A stretch of DNA of 64,000 nucleotides. Source: Hyphomonas sp. GTDB lineage: Bacteria; Pseudomonadota; Alphaproteobacteria; Caulobacterales; Hyphomonadaceae. The stretch covers positions 434,001 to 498,000 of the forward strand of contig NZ_CP051230.1 of the NCBI RefSeq assembly GCF_017792385.1, given 5' to 3'. A program made the position numbers and the translations under genes. Below, one piece after another: positions 52,735-60,565 of this stretch. Numbering within the stretch: position 1 is the first letter of the stretch; every line of letters begins with the position of its first letter. Under the pieces are notes generated by a model, which saw only the letters and a program-made list of their open reading frames with translations, made no database searches and was not told where the DNA came from.

Positions 52735-53598
52735 TTAACGACGCATCGTGAAACTGACACCTGCGAAATCTTCCGTTTCACTGATGCTCACATTGCGGTC
52801 AGAATATTTCACTTCGCGGCGGATATAGCTCAGCGAAAGCTCGCCACCGCCGCGCTGGACAGACACGCCTGCCTGCATATCACCCACAGTGACCTGGTCG
52901 GTGAGGGACATGTCCCCCAGGCTCGGCCGGAACCCGCTGGCATCAGCGTCCCAGACAAGCGCCTCACCGTCTGCTCCGGCAAAGATATACCAACCCTGCG
53001 GCTGTCCGTTGCGGTCAAGAATGTCGAAATCCTGACCAATCCGCACTTCACCGCCGACGCGGCGTGTCAGGATGTCCCCCTCTTCCCGGACCGCGATGCG
53101 CGGCGCAACGCCGACGTCGAAATTCAGGCCGGTGACTTCCTTCGGTGCGGAAATGGCGATTTCGGCTGCGATATCTTTCTCAATCTGGCCGGGCCGCGAC
53201 AGTGCAGCCCGACTGCGTTCGGCGGCGACAGCGACCAGCGTGTCATTGCTGCCCCAGTCGATGCGCGTATTGTTCGGTACGCTCAGGCTTGCAGCCGTGG
53301 ACGCGCTGAAATCAACCGGCTCTTCGGACAGGATCTGGCTGGCGATGGAATTTGTCGTGCCGAGGGGCACGCCGCTGAAACGGGTCGGCTCGGAGCTGTA
53401 CACATGAACAGAAGGCGCTGCAGGTACAGTCGCGCTGGTTCCGTAATTGGCGGGTGCCGCCATCTGCATGCCCAGCGTAGGCGGGGCAACCGGTTCGGAC
53501 CGCACCTGATCGTGCGGGGAGGTGGAAACACATCCCTGGCACGCCATCGTGACGACTGCGGTTGAAATTGCAAACACCATCTGCCTCAAACCTCGCAT
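52735..53598 (-). CDS. Lipoprotein with an LpxR-like C-terminal half-barrel
   Basis: 287 residues. A lipobox VTMACQGC gives Cys20 or Cys23. Residues ~30-115 are Ser/Thr/Pro-rich linker. From ~150 the chain matches the last strands of the neighbouring LpxR: GWYIFAGADGEALVWDAD with GGYFFVGVDGRAIARD, and TVGDMQAGVSVQRGGGELSLS with VVGDLQAGVAIHYRSVQLAF. The N-terminal active-site strands (the ENDFFGG region) are missing. So it is probably a non-catalytic barrel fragment or structural partner of LpxR. Co-directional with it. Confidence 0.75.
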   Translation of the reverse strand: MRGLRQMVFAISTAVVTMACQGCVSTSPHDQVRSEPVAPPTLGMQMAAPANYGTSATVPAAPSVHVYSSEPTRFSGVPLGTTNSIASQILSEEPVDFSASTAASLSVPNNTRIDWGSNDTLVAVAAERSRAALSRPGQIEKDIAAEIAISAPKEVTGLNFDVGVAPRIAVREEGDILTRRVGGEVRIGQDFDILDRNGQPQGWYIFAGADGEALVWDADASGFRPSLGDMSLTDQVTVGDMQAGVSVQRGGGELSLSYIRREVKYSDRNVSISETEDFAGVSFTMRR

Positions 53599-53937
53599 GT
53601 CTTAATCCCTGAGCCGTCTCTCTCAAGAATTAGACCGTTTGACGCTTAACTTATCATAAAGAGCTCGCCAGCCCCAAACGCCATTCGGTCGAAAAACATT
53701 AATTTCCACGCTCTCAACTCCGCTCTGTAGTTTTTGTTCCAGAACCCGGAAAAATTGCGGTTTTTGGGAGGCATGTCGCCTTATTTCAGATCGAAATCGC
53801 GTTAACGCGCTGTAAAATATCGGGAAAATCAGTCGGGCTTCGCGGTCAGGCGCTTGGCACATCCACGCCGTGCACAAAAAACCGGCGCCCCGAGGGGGAC
53901 GCCGGCTGATTCTCAAGCGCTATCCAGCGTTGAACGT
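53599..53937. other. Intergenic region with nrdA terminator and half-barrel promoter
   Basis: 339 bases without a gene. The nrdA terminator is listed separately. Two TTAA-N7-TAAA sites (53646-53660 and 53802-53816) are one or two bases off the CtrA box. The rest is A/T-rich and is expected to hold the promoter of the half-barrel lipoprotein gene. Confidence 0.5.
53875..53909 (-). terminator. Rho-independent terminator of nrdA
   Basis: On the minus strand GCCGGCGTCCCC pairs with GGGGCGCCGG across a short CTC loop (a one-base mismatch), then six T. It lies 28 bp beyond the nrdA stop. Confidence 0.88.
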
Positions 53938-55806
53938 CTACTGGCAGGCCAGGCACTCGTCATAGTCGGTGTTTGGCGTGTCCATCTTCTGTGCGGACGA
54001 CTTTTCCGATCCGGCAAATGCGGCCCGCTGCACCGATTTGGAACGGCAGTAATAGAGCGACTTCAGTCCCTTCTCCCACGCCGTCCAGTGCAGCATGTGA
54101 AGGTCCCACTTGGCGATATCACCCGGCAGGAACAGGTTCAGCGACTGCGACTGGCAGATATAGGGCGTACGGTCGGCAGCGAGTTCGATGATCCAGCGCT
54201 GATCGATCTCGAAGGCCGTCTTGAACACGGACTTCTCGTGATCGTCGAGGCAGTCGAGATGCTGCACCGAGCCTTCATGTTCGAGAATAGAGGTCCAGAC
54301 TTCGTCGGTGTCCATGTCCTTGCTGGCCAGCAGGCGCTGCAGCTGCTGGTTCTTCACCGTGAAGGAGCCGGACAGCGTCTTGTGCGTGTAGACGTTCGCC
54401 GGGATCGGTTCGATGCCGGCAGACGTGCCGCCACAGATGATCGAGATCGACGCCGTTGGCGCGACAGCCATCTTGTGACTGAAGCGGGCCATCATGCCCA
54501 CATCGCGTGCATCTTCACAGGGGCCACGCTCCTTGGCGAGCTTGACCGATGCTGCGTCGGCGCCCTGACGGATGTGCTTGAACATCTTTTCGTTCCAGAC
54601 TTTCGACATGGCGCTTTCCAGCGGCACATTCATCGTCTGCAGGAAGGAATGGAAGCCCATGAGGCCGAGGCCGACCGAGCGCTCGCGCTTGGCGGAGTAG
54701 ACGGCGCGGGACATTTCCGGCGGCGCACGCTCGATGAAGTCTTCCAGGACATTGTCGAGGAAGCGGAAGATGTCTTCCAGGAAGTTCTCGTCCTTGGACC
54801 ATTCCATGAATTTCTCGGCATTGACCGAAGACAGGCAGCAGACGGCCGTCCGGTCCTGCCCGGCATGGTCGATCCCCGTGGGCAGCGTGATCTCGGAGCA
54901 GAGATTGGACTGCGTCACCTTCAGGCCCAGCTTGCGCTGGTGGGCCGGCATCGCATTGTTCACCGTGTCGGTGAACAGGAGATAGGGCTCACCCGTCTGC
55001 ATGCGCAGCTCGAGAATCTTCTGCCACAGCTTGCGTGCATTGATCGTGCGGATCACCTCGCCGGATTTCGGGCTGATCAGGCCGTATTCCTCATCATTCT
55101 TCACGGCTTCCATGAAATCGTCCGTGATGTTGATGCCGTGATGCAGGTTCAGGGATTTGCGGTTGAAGTCGCCCGACGCCTTCCGGATTTCCAGGAATTC
55201 CTCGATTTCCGGATGGTGCACATCGATGTAGCAAGCAGCCGAACCACGGCGGAGTGACCCCTGGCTGATTGCCAGCGTGAGGGAGTCCATGACGCGAATG
55301 AACGGGATGATGCCGGACGTCTGACCGTTCTGGCCGACCTTTTCACCGATCGACCGGACATTGCCCCAATAAGTGCCGATGCCGCCGCCATTGGACGCCA
55401 GCCAGACATTCTCGGTCCAGGTTTCGACAATGTCGTCAAGCGAGTCACCAACCTGGTTCAGGAAGCAGGAAATCGGCAGGCCGCGCGCTGCGCCGCCATT
55501 CGACAGGACCGGAGTGGCCGGCATGAACCACAGCTGGGACATGTAGTCATACAGGCGCTGCGCATGCTCGGTGTCGTCGGCAAAGGCCATCGAGACGCGC
55601 GCGAACATGTCCTGATAGGATTCACCGGGCAGAAGATAACGATCCTGCAGCGTCTTCTTGCCGAACTCGGTCAGCAGGGAATCGCGCGACGGATCAATCT
55701 GGATTGGCGTGCCCTCAACAAGGCGCAGCATGCCTTCCGCACCCGCCTTGGGCTTTCCCTTGCGCGTGGCGGCTTCAGACACAGTTTTGGCCTCGGTTGC
55801 AGACAT
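53938..55806 (-). CDS. nrdA: Class I ribonucleotide reductase, alpha (catalytic) subunit
   Basis: 622 residues from ATG 55806 (MSATEAKTV) with GGAGGGC upstream. Active-site residues: LPISCF (redox Cys), QSNLCSEI (Asn-Cys-Glu, the thiyl Cys), and the mobile C-terminal pair in DECLACQ. The chain enters the RNR core after only ~50 residues, so the ATP-cone of E. coli-type NrdA is absent, and the size (622 rather than ~760) agrees. It reduces NDPs with NrdB, encoded 6.3 kb away. Confidence 0.96.
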   Translation of the reverse strand: MSATEAKTVSEAATRKGKPKAGAEGMLRLVEGTPIQIDPSRDSLLTEFGKKTLQDRYLLPGESYQDMFARVSMAFADDTEHAQRLYDYMSQLWFMPATPVLSNGGAARGLPISCFLNQVGDSLDDIVETWTENVWLASNGGGIGTYWGNVRSIGEKVGQNGQTSGIIPFIRVMDSLTLAISQGSLRRGSAACYIDVHHPEIEEFLEIRKASGDFNRKSLNLHHGINITDDFMEAVKNDEEYGLISPKSGEVIRTINARKLWQKILELRMQTGEPYLLFTDTVNNAMPAHQRKLGLKVTQSNLCSEITLPTGIDHAGQDRTAVCCLSSVNAEKFMEWSKDENFLEDIFRFLDNVLEDFIERAPPEMSRAVYSAKRERSVGLGLMGFHSFLQTMNVPLESAMSKVWNEKMFKHIRQGADAASVKLAKERGPCEDARDVGMMARFSHKMAVAPTASISIICGGTSAGIEPIPANVYTHKTLSGSFTVKNQQLQRLLASKDMDTDEVWTSILEHEGSVQHLDCLDDHEKSVFKTAFEIDQRWIIELAADRTPYICQSQSLNLFLPGDIAKWDLHMLHWTAWEKGLKSLYYCRSKSVQRAAFAGSEKSSAQKMDTPNTDYDECLACQ

Positions 55807-55856
55807 AGAGCAGCCCTCCAGAATCAATAGATAAATATAGGTCCGGAAGCCCCTGA

Positions 55857-55903
55857 AAGCCAGATATTGCTCTCAACCCCGTTCCTGACACAACATATAG
55901 TGT
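55857..55903 (-). promoter_or_regulatory. Tandem NrdR boxes upstream of nrdA
   Basis: The strong box ACACAACATATAGTGT (55888-55903) matches the NrdR consensus at all but one position. A weaker box AAGCCAGATATTGCTC (55857-55872) lies with its centre exactly 31 bp away, the spacing of three helical turns typical for paired NrdR sites. Both are 51-98 bp upstream of the nrdA start. Confidence 0.85.
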
Positions 55904-55968
55904 CTGAAGGTTAATATCGGGTCAACGGGACAAGTCTCAAATTCGTCAAATTTGCCGTGGAATTCTGG

Positions 55969-55984
55969 TTAACGAGTGGTTAAC
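55969..55984. promoter_or_regulatory. CtrA box
   Basis: TTAACGAGTGGTTAAC is a full TTAA-N7-TTAAC match to the binding site of CtrA, the cell-cycle regulator of Caulobacterales. It lies 163 bp upstream of nrdA and 228 bp upstream of the divergent 56212 gene. A looser copy, TTAATATCGGGTCAAC (55911-55926), is nearby. A 17-bp inverted repeat CTGTGTC-AGG-GACACAG (56034-56050) is in the same gap. Confidence 0.7.
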
Positions 55985-56172
55985 ACACCCATCGATTGCC
56001 CGCCACCATTGGCCTTTTTGCAACTGCACAATTCTGTGTCAGGGACACAGGTCCGAACCGACCGGTTTGTGTCCGGCCAGGTCCCAAGCGACCGCGATTC
56101 CGTTAACGCAATCTAACCGGATCGCAACCGATTGCCCGTCCGCATTGGGGTAATCGCTAACCAGCCCCGTGC

Positions 56173-56192
56173 ATTGTGGGGATATCCACAAT
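56173..56192. promoter_or_regulatory. Palindrome containing a DnaA-box-like sequence
   Basis: ATTGTGG-GGATAT-CCACAAT is a 20-bp palindrome 20 bp before the 56212 gene. Its right half reads ATATCCACA, one base from the DnaA box TTATCCACA. It may bind DnaA or a repressor. Confidence 0.45.
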
Positions 56193-56211
56193 TCAGACCC
56201 TCGAGGCTGTC

Positions 56212-56727
56212 ATGCTCAACTGGCTCAAGAATCACACATTCCAGGACTGGGCCAACGCGCCGATCGTGAATGATGGGGAGACCATCATCGACGCCAGCGC
56301 GGCGGCGATCTTCGACAAGCTGGATCTTGCCTCGCCGCGCAACGCCCTTCGCGAACGCGGCTTCGCCTTCGGTGACGGCAATCCGGCCTATGATATCTTC
56401 GAAGCGTCGGCACCGGACCTGCCCGATACGCCGCTGGTGTTCGAGGTGACCGAGTCGCGCCCAAACAAGCGGTATTGCTATCGCACCACTCCCCGCGCCT
56501 GGAGCGAGGAACTGGCGGTGCTCGAATCGGCCAGCGAGTTCACCATCATTCCCCAGAAGGATGGCCGTCACTTGCTGCACCTGCAGGAGACCAGCCTGCT
56601 CGCCCCCCGGCTGAACCGTGACCAGTATGTGCTTGAACGCGCCAAGCTGAGTTTCTCGGTGTTCCGCACGCTCGCCCGCCTGAGGCTGAGCCTCGAAAGC
56701 GGCGTCGACCTGAAGAGCCTCGGCTGA
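56212..56727 (+). CDS. Conserved hypothetical protein
   Basis: 171 residues from ATG 56212 (MLNWLKNHTF); the frame opens at 56176 but overlaps the palindrome. No signal peptide. The middle is strand-rich (GDGNPAYDIFEASAPDLPDT, ESRPNKRYCYRTTPRAW, GRHLLHLQETSLLAPRL) and the end helical (FSVFRTLARLRLSLESG). It might be a small START-like or unclassified fold; I cannot place it. It is divergent from nrdA and shares its cell-cycle-marked upstream region. Confidence 0.72.
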   Translation: MLNWLKNHTFQDWANAPIVNDGETIIDASAAAIFDKLDLASPRNALRERGFAFGDGNPAYDIFEASAPDLPDTPLVFEVTESRPNKRYCYRTTPRAWSEELAVLESASEFTIIPQKDGRHLLHLQETSLLAPRLNRDQYVLERAKLSFSVFRTLARLRLSLESGVDLKSLG

Positions 56728-56735
56728 TACGGCAC

Positions 56736-56838
56736 GTGAAGGCGGAGACAGGCGAGCGACCCGGGCGAAAACTCGTTGGGGCTGCTTCGTTCCCGACCTG
56801 ACCCGGTTGGCGAGCGACCCGTCCGCCGCCTGCCTCCT
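56736..56838 (-). ncRNA. ffs: Signal recognition particle RNA (4.5S type)
   Basis: The minus strand at 56803-56780 reads GGTCAGGTCGGG then AACGAAGCAGCC, the SRP domain IV core. It has the GGAA tetraloop on a UCG/CGA stem, the symmetric UCAGG/AGCAG loop that binds Ffh, and closing GGG/CCC pairs. A longer flanking stem closes with GGCGG and CCGCC, giving a total near 100 nt; ends are approximate. The copy CGGGTCGCTCGCC occurs in both flanks. It guides membrane-protein ribosomes to the FtsY receptor. The plus-strand frame over it is not a gene. Confidence 0.9.
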
Positions 56839-56956
56839 GTGGCCTATATGCTTCCGGCGGCGCCACAGCGCAAGGCCTGGCCACACCCTGTTTCACTTAC
56901 CCCCTCCGCAAATCCCGTGTTAGCGTCCCGCGACAGGGTTTTTGGAGGACACATTC

Positions 56957-59044
56957 ATGAAACGATACCTATCAAGCACGGCGGCCGCGCTGGCGATCGC
57001 CCTGGCGTTCCCATCCGCTCACGCCGACGAGACGACAGCCGACAGCAAGCGGTTCACAGCCGAACGCGTGTTCGACATCGAGTACGCGACGGACCCGCAG
57101 ATCTCGCCCGATGCCAAATCCATCCTGTATGTGCGCCACAGCATGGACAAGATGAAGGACCGCGACACCGGTCATCTCTGGGTCATCAATACCGAAACAG
57201 GCACACAGCGCCCCTTGCTGGGCGCGGAAGGCAGCGCTGGCGCGCCGCGCTGGTCGCCGGATGGCTCGCGCGTGCTCTACACCAGCACGGCCAAGGGCAA
57301 GCCCGAACTGAAAGTGGTCTACATGGACACCGGTCTTTCCCATGCCCTGGCCCAGTTGCCGAAGTCGCCCTCCGGCGCAACCTGGTCACCGGATGGTCGC
57401 CACATCGCCTTCTCCATGTTCGTACCCGGCGAAAAGCCGGGCTTCGCAACGCCGCCCAAGGCGCCCGAAGGGGCCGAATGGTCGGATCCGGTCAAGGTGA
57501 TTGACGATCTGACCTTCCGCTTTGACGGTCAGGGATATCTCGAGGATGGCGCGACCCATGTGTTCGTGCTGCCGGCCGAAGGCGGAACACCGCGTCAGGT
57601 CACGCAGGGGGACGCGGATCTCTCCGGTCCCGCCTGGCTGGACAATGACACGCTGCTCGTCTCCGGCAATCAGGCCGAAGACCGCGACATGGACCCGGTC
57701 GAGAGCGAAATCTATGCGGTCGAGCTGTCGGACCTGTCGATCCGGCCGCTTACCTCTCGCAATGGCCCGGATCACTCGCCCGTCCCCTCCCCGGATGGGC
57801 AAATGATTGCCTTTCGTGGGTATGATGACGAAGAGAAATCCTATCAGCAGAACAATCTCTATCTGATGGCGGCCGACGGCTCGAATGTCCGCGAACTCGC
57901 GCCCGACTTTCCCGGTTCGCCGAGCCAGATCGAATGGGCACCGGATGGCAAGAGCCTGTATGTCCTGTTTGAGGATCATGGGGTCCTGACACTGAACGAA
58001 ACCGACCTTCAGGGCCGGATGACCCAGGTGGCAACCGGTATCGGCGGCACAAGCATTGGCCGCCCCTATGCCGGGGGCAGTTTCTCCGTCGCCCGGGATG
58101 GCCGCCGGGAACAGATCGCCTACACTGCCGGTTTCTCCGACCGCCCGTCCGAGATCGCCGCGATCCGTTCGGACGGCCGCGAGGGCCGTGTGCTGACAGA
58201 CCTCAATTCCGATGTCCTCCCCTATCTCGACATGGCCCCGCTGGAGGAACTGAAAGTGGCTTCAAGCCATGATGGCCGCGAGATCGAGGCATGGGTCGCC
58301 CTGCCCCCGGATTTCGAGGCAAATGGATCCTTCCCGCTGATCCTCGAAATCCATGGCGGTCCGTTCTCGATGTACGGCCCCTTCTTTGCCAGCGAAATCC
58401 AGAGATACGCTGCTGAAGGCTATGTCACGGTCTATGTCAATCCGCGAGGATCAACCGGGTACGGAGAAGAGTTTGCCCAGGCCATTGATCGCGCCTATCC
58501 GGGGCATGACTATGACGACCTGATGAGCGTGGTCGATGACCTCGTCGCACGCAACTATGTCGATCCGGACAGATTGTTTGTCACCGGCGGATCCGGTGGC
58601 GGCATCCTGACGGCCTGGATCGTCACCCGGACGGACCGGTTTGCGGCCGCCGCGTCGGTCAAGCCGGTCATCAACTGGATGACCATGGCCATGGCGAGCG
58701 ACATTTCGCAATATGTGCGCAGGCACTGGATCCGGGAAGATCCGTGGACCAATCCGGAAGCCTTCCTGTCCCTGTCCCCGATTTCCTATGTCGATCAGAT
58801 TGTCACCCCGACCCTGGTCATGGTGGGCGAGGAAGACTGGCGCACACCTGCCTGGGAGGCGGAGCAATTCTACACGGCCCTGAAGATGAATGACGTCGAG
58901 ACGGCATTGATCCGGGTGCCCGGCGCATCCCACTATATTGCAGGCCGGCCGAGCCGCCTGATCGCCAAGACGGACAATATCATGGGCTGGTTCGCGAAAT
59001 TCGATCCGGCGAAGTCAGAGTCCAAATCCGGCACAGACGAATAG
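56957..59044 (+). CDS. S9-family serine peptidase (dipeptidyl/acylaminoacyl-peptidase-like)
   Basis: 695 residues from ATG 56957 (MKRYLSSTAA); ATG 56942 is five codons upstream and carries the ribosome site. A Sec signal ends AHA. An N-terminal seven-blade beta-propeller built of repeats such as GAPRWSPDGSRVLYTS and GATWSPDGRHIAFS is followed by the alpha/beta-hydrolase domain with Ser546 (GGSGGG), Asp627 (GEEDWRTP) and His659 (GASHY). It trims N-terminal di- or acyl-peptides in the periplasm. A strong terminator follows. Confidence 0.93.
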   Translation: MKRYLSSTAAALAIALAFPSAHADETTADSKRFTAERVFDIEYATDPQISPDAKSILYVRHSMDKMKDRDTGHLWVINTETGTQRPLLGAEGSAGAPRWSPDGSRVLYTSTAKGKPELKVVYMDTGLSHALAQLPKSPSGATWSPDGRHIAFSMFVPGEKPGFATPPKAPEGAEWSDPVKVIDDLTFRFDGQGYLEDGATHVFVLPAEGGTPRQVTQGDADLSGPAWLDNDTLLVSGNQAEDRDMDPVESEIYAVELSDLSIRPLTSRNGPDHSPVPSPDGQMIAFRGYDDEEKSYQQNNLYLMAADGSNVRELAPDFPGSPSQIEWAPDGKSLYVLFEDHGVLTLNETDLQGRMTQVATGIGGTSIGRPYAGGSFSVARDGRREQIAYTAGFSDRPSEIAAIRSDGREGRVLTDLNSDVLPYLDMAPLEELKVASSHDGREIEAWVALPPDFEANGSFPLILEIHGGPFSMYGPFFASEIQRYAAEGYVTVYVNPRGSTGYGEEFAQAIDRAYPGHDYDDLMSVVDDLVARNYVDPDRLFVTGGSGGGILTAWIVTRTDRFAAAASVKPVINWMTMAMASDISQYVRRHWIREDPWTNPEAFLSLSPISYVDQIVTPTLVMVGEEDWRTPAWEAEQFYTALKMNDVETALIRVPGASHYIAGRPSRLIAKTDNIMGWFAKFDPAKSESKSGTDE

Positions 59045-59059
59045 GTCACGCCCGCATCC

Positions 59060-59094
59060 AGACAGCGCCCGAAGATCGGGCGCTGTCTTTCTTT
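59060..59094 (+). terminator. Rho-independent terminator after the S9 peptidase
   Basis: A perfect 12-bp stem, AGACAGCGCCCG (59060-59071) with CGGGCGCTGTCT (59077-59088), five-base loop, then TTCTTT. It lies 15 bp after the stop. Confidence 0.92.
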
Positions 59095-59214
59095 CCAGAG
59101 GCTCCCCTCTCCTCCTGCATAAATCCTTGCAGATTCAGGGATTCCTGAACGCCCGCCTTCTCCGGCACCTGTCTTGCATGATCCGTGCGAACATTATCGG
59201 TGAGGGGAGCGGTC

Positions 59215-60291
59215 ATGCTTAACAGCATCAACCTGCTCAGGACGCTGTCCTGTTTTGCAATCCTGATTTTTCACATCCGTGAATTCGTCAACGCGCATTC
59301 CGACACGGTCCATCTGTCGTTTTCAGCCTCACCAGGATTTCACCTGTTTCTGGCAATCAGCGGGTTCATTCTTGTCTACATCACACGCCCGGACGACACG
59401 CCCCTGAACTTCATGATGAAGCGGACCGTCCGCATTGTCCCGCTGTATTGGGCGACCACGACCCTGGCGCTGATCCTGGCCCTGACACGGCCCTGGCTGT
59501 TCCATGATGCGGACACGGGTCTGTCTTCCATCATCAGCAGCTACCTGTTCCTGCCCCACTATGATCTGGGCAGCGACATCCAGCCGATCCTGTTTGTTGG
59601 CTGGACGCTCGGCTATATCATGCTGTTCTATCTGCTGTTCTCGCTGTCCCTGCTCATTCCGGAACGGTTCCAGGTCCCCGGAGCCATTGTGATGACGCTG
59701 GGCGTAATCGCCGGGGCCAGCCTGTTGCCGGCCGGTGCATACCGGGCCTTTTATGGCGATCCGATCCTGCTGGAATTTGCGATGGGCTGCATCATCGGCC
59801 TGCTGCTGCGCCAGTCCGAAGTGCAGGACTTTGTCCGGCGCACGCCAATGTGGCCCTTCATCCTGCTGGGCATGGCAGGCTTTGCCCTCGCCATGAAACT
59901 GAACTGGACGGGCTGGGGCAAGATCGCAACCTACGCTCCCCCGAGCGCTCTCGTTGTCTTCGCCTGCGCCGGGCAGGATTTGTTCCGCAAGCCGCTGACA
60001 AGTCAGGTCGTGTCGATCGGCGGCAAGATCAGCTATGGCGTCTTCCTGATCCATCCACTGCTGATCCCGGTCGTGGGTGTGGTTGCCTTCAAGATAACCG
60101 GCAATGACTGGGTCGCCACGTCGCTGATGTTCCTGGTGATCCTGCCTGTCACAACGGCGCTGGCCTATCTCAGCTTCCGCTATTTCGAAACACCGACGAA
60201 CAGCTGGCTCAGGAAGTCACTGCACCTGTCCAACCTGCCGCCAAAATCCGTGCGCAATACTCAGCCGCCACCGGGACAGGCAGCGGCCTGA
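59215..60291 (+). CDS. Acyltransferase 3 (OafA/YrhL) membrane protein
   Basis: 358 residues from ATG 59215 with GAGGGGAG upstream; ATG 59185 is unsupported. About ten membrane helices. Acyltransferase-3 markers are the N-terminal LLRTLSCFAILIFHIREFVN (with the conserved His) and the RIVPLYW region, plus GKISYGVFLIHPLL and LAYLSFRYFETP near the end. It moves an acyl group to a surface sugar or lipid. The N-terminus is shorter than in many members. Confidence 0.9.
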   Translation: MLNSINLLRTLSCFAILIFHIREFVNAHSDTVHLSFSASPGFHLFLAISGFILVYITRPDDTPLNFMMKRTVRIVPLYWATTTLALILALTRPWLFHDADTGLSSIISSYLFLPHYDLGSDIQPILFVGWTLGYIMLFYLLFSLSLLIPERFQVPGAIVMTLGVIAGASLLPAGAYRAFYGDPILLEFAMGCIIGLLLRQSEVQDFVRRTPMWPFILLGMAGFALAMKLNWTGWGKIATYAPPSALVVFACAGQDLFRKPLTSQVVSIGGKISYGVFLIHPLLIPVVGVVAFKITGNDWVATSLMFLVILPVTTALAYLSFRYFETPTNSWLRKSLHLSNLPPKSVRNTQPPPGQAAA

Positions 60292-60301
60292 TCGGGCGGG
60301 A

Positions 60302-60487
60302 TCACTCGCTTGTGGCGGTCTCGTCGCGCCGACGGGTACGGGCCACACCGCTGATGATGCCGAACCCGATCAGGATGATGGCCCCGACGCCGATCCAGAC
60401 GGGCGGCGCGCCAACAAGATAGGCGGCATAGGCCAGCCCTGCGATCAGGATAATAAAGCCGATCAGGTAAAGTCCGAAAGATGACAT
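60302..60487 (-). CDS. Small two-helix membrane protein
   Basis: 61 residues from ATG 60487 (MSSFGLYLIG) with GGAG six bases upstream; the longer frame to 60565 is unlikely. Two hydrophobic segments (YLIGFIILIAGLAYAAYLVG and WIGVGAIILIGFGIISGVA) and a basic/acidic tail (RTRRRDETATSE). No family known to me. It is downstream of typA on the same strand. Confidence 0.7.
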   Translation of the reverse strand: MSSFGLYLIGFIILIAGLAYAAYLVGAPPVWIGVGAIILIGFGIISGVARTRRRDETATSE

Positions 60488-60565
60488 TGTGTGCTCCAGT
60501 GCTGGTGGCAGACCTGGAGACACAACGTTGACCGCCCCGCCCGGTTCCCGCCGGGCAGGCGGCAA

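Noticed and set aside
53854..55257. 467-residue plus-strand frame over nrdA
   Set aside because: Antisense shadow of NrdA, which carries all catalytic residues.
56776..57504. 242-residue plus-strand frame before and inside the S9 peptidase gene
   Set aside because: It overlaps the SRP RNA and is out of frame with the peptidase; Arg/His-rich shadow sequence.
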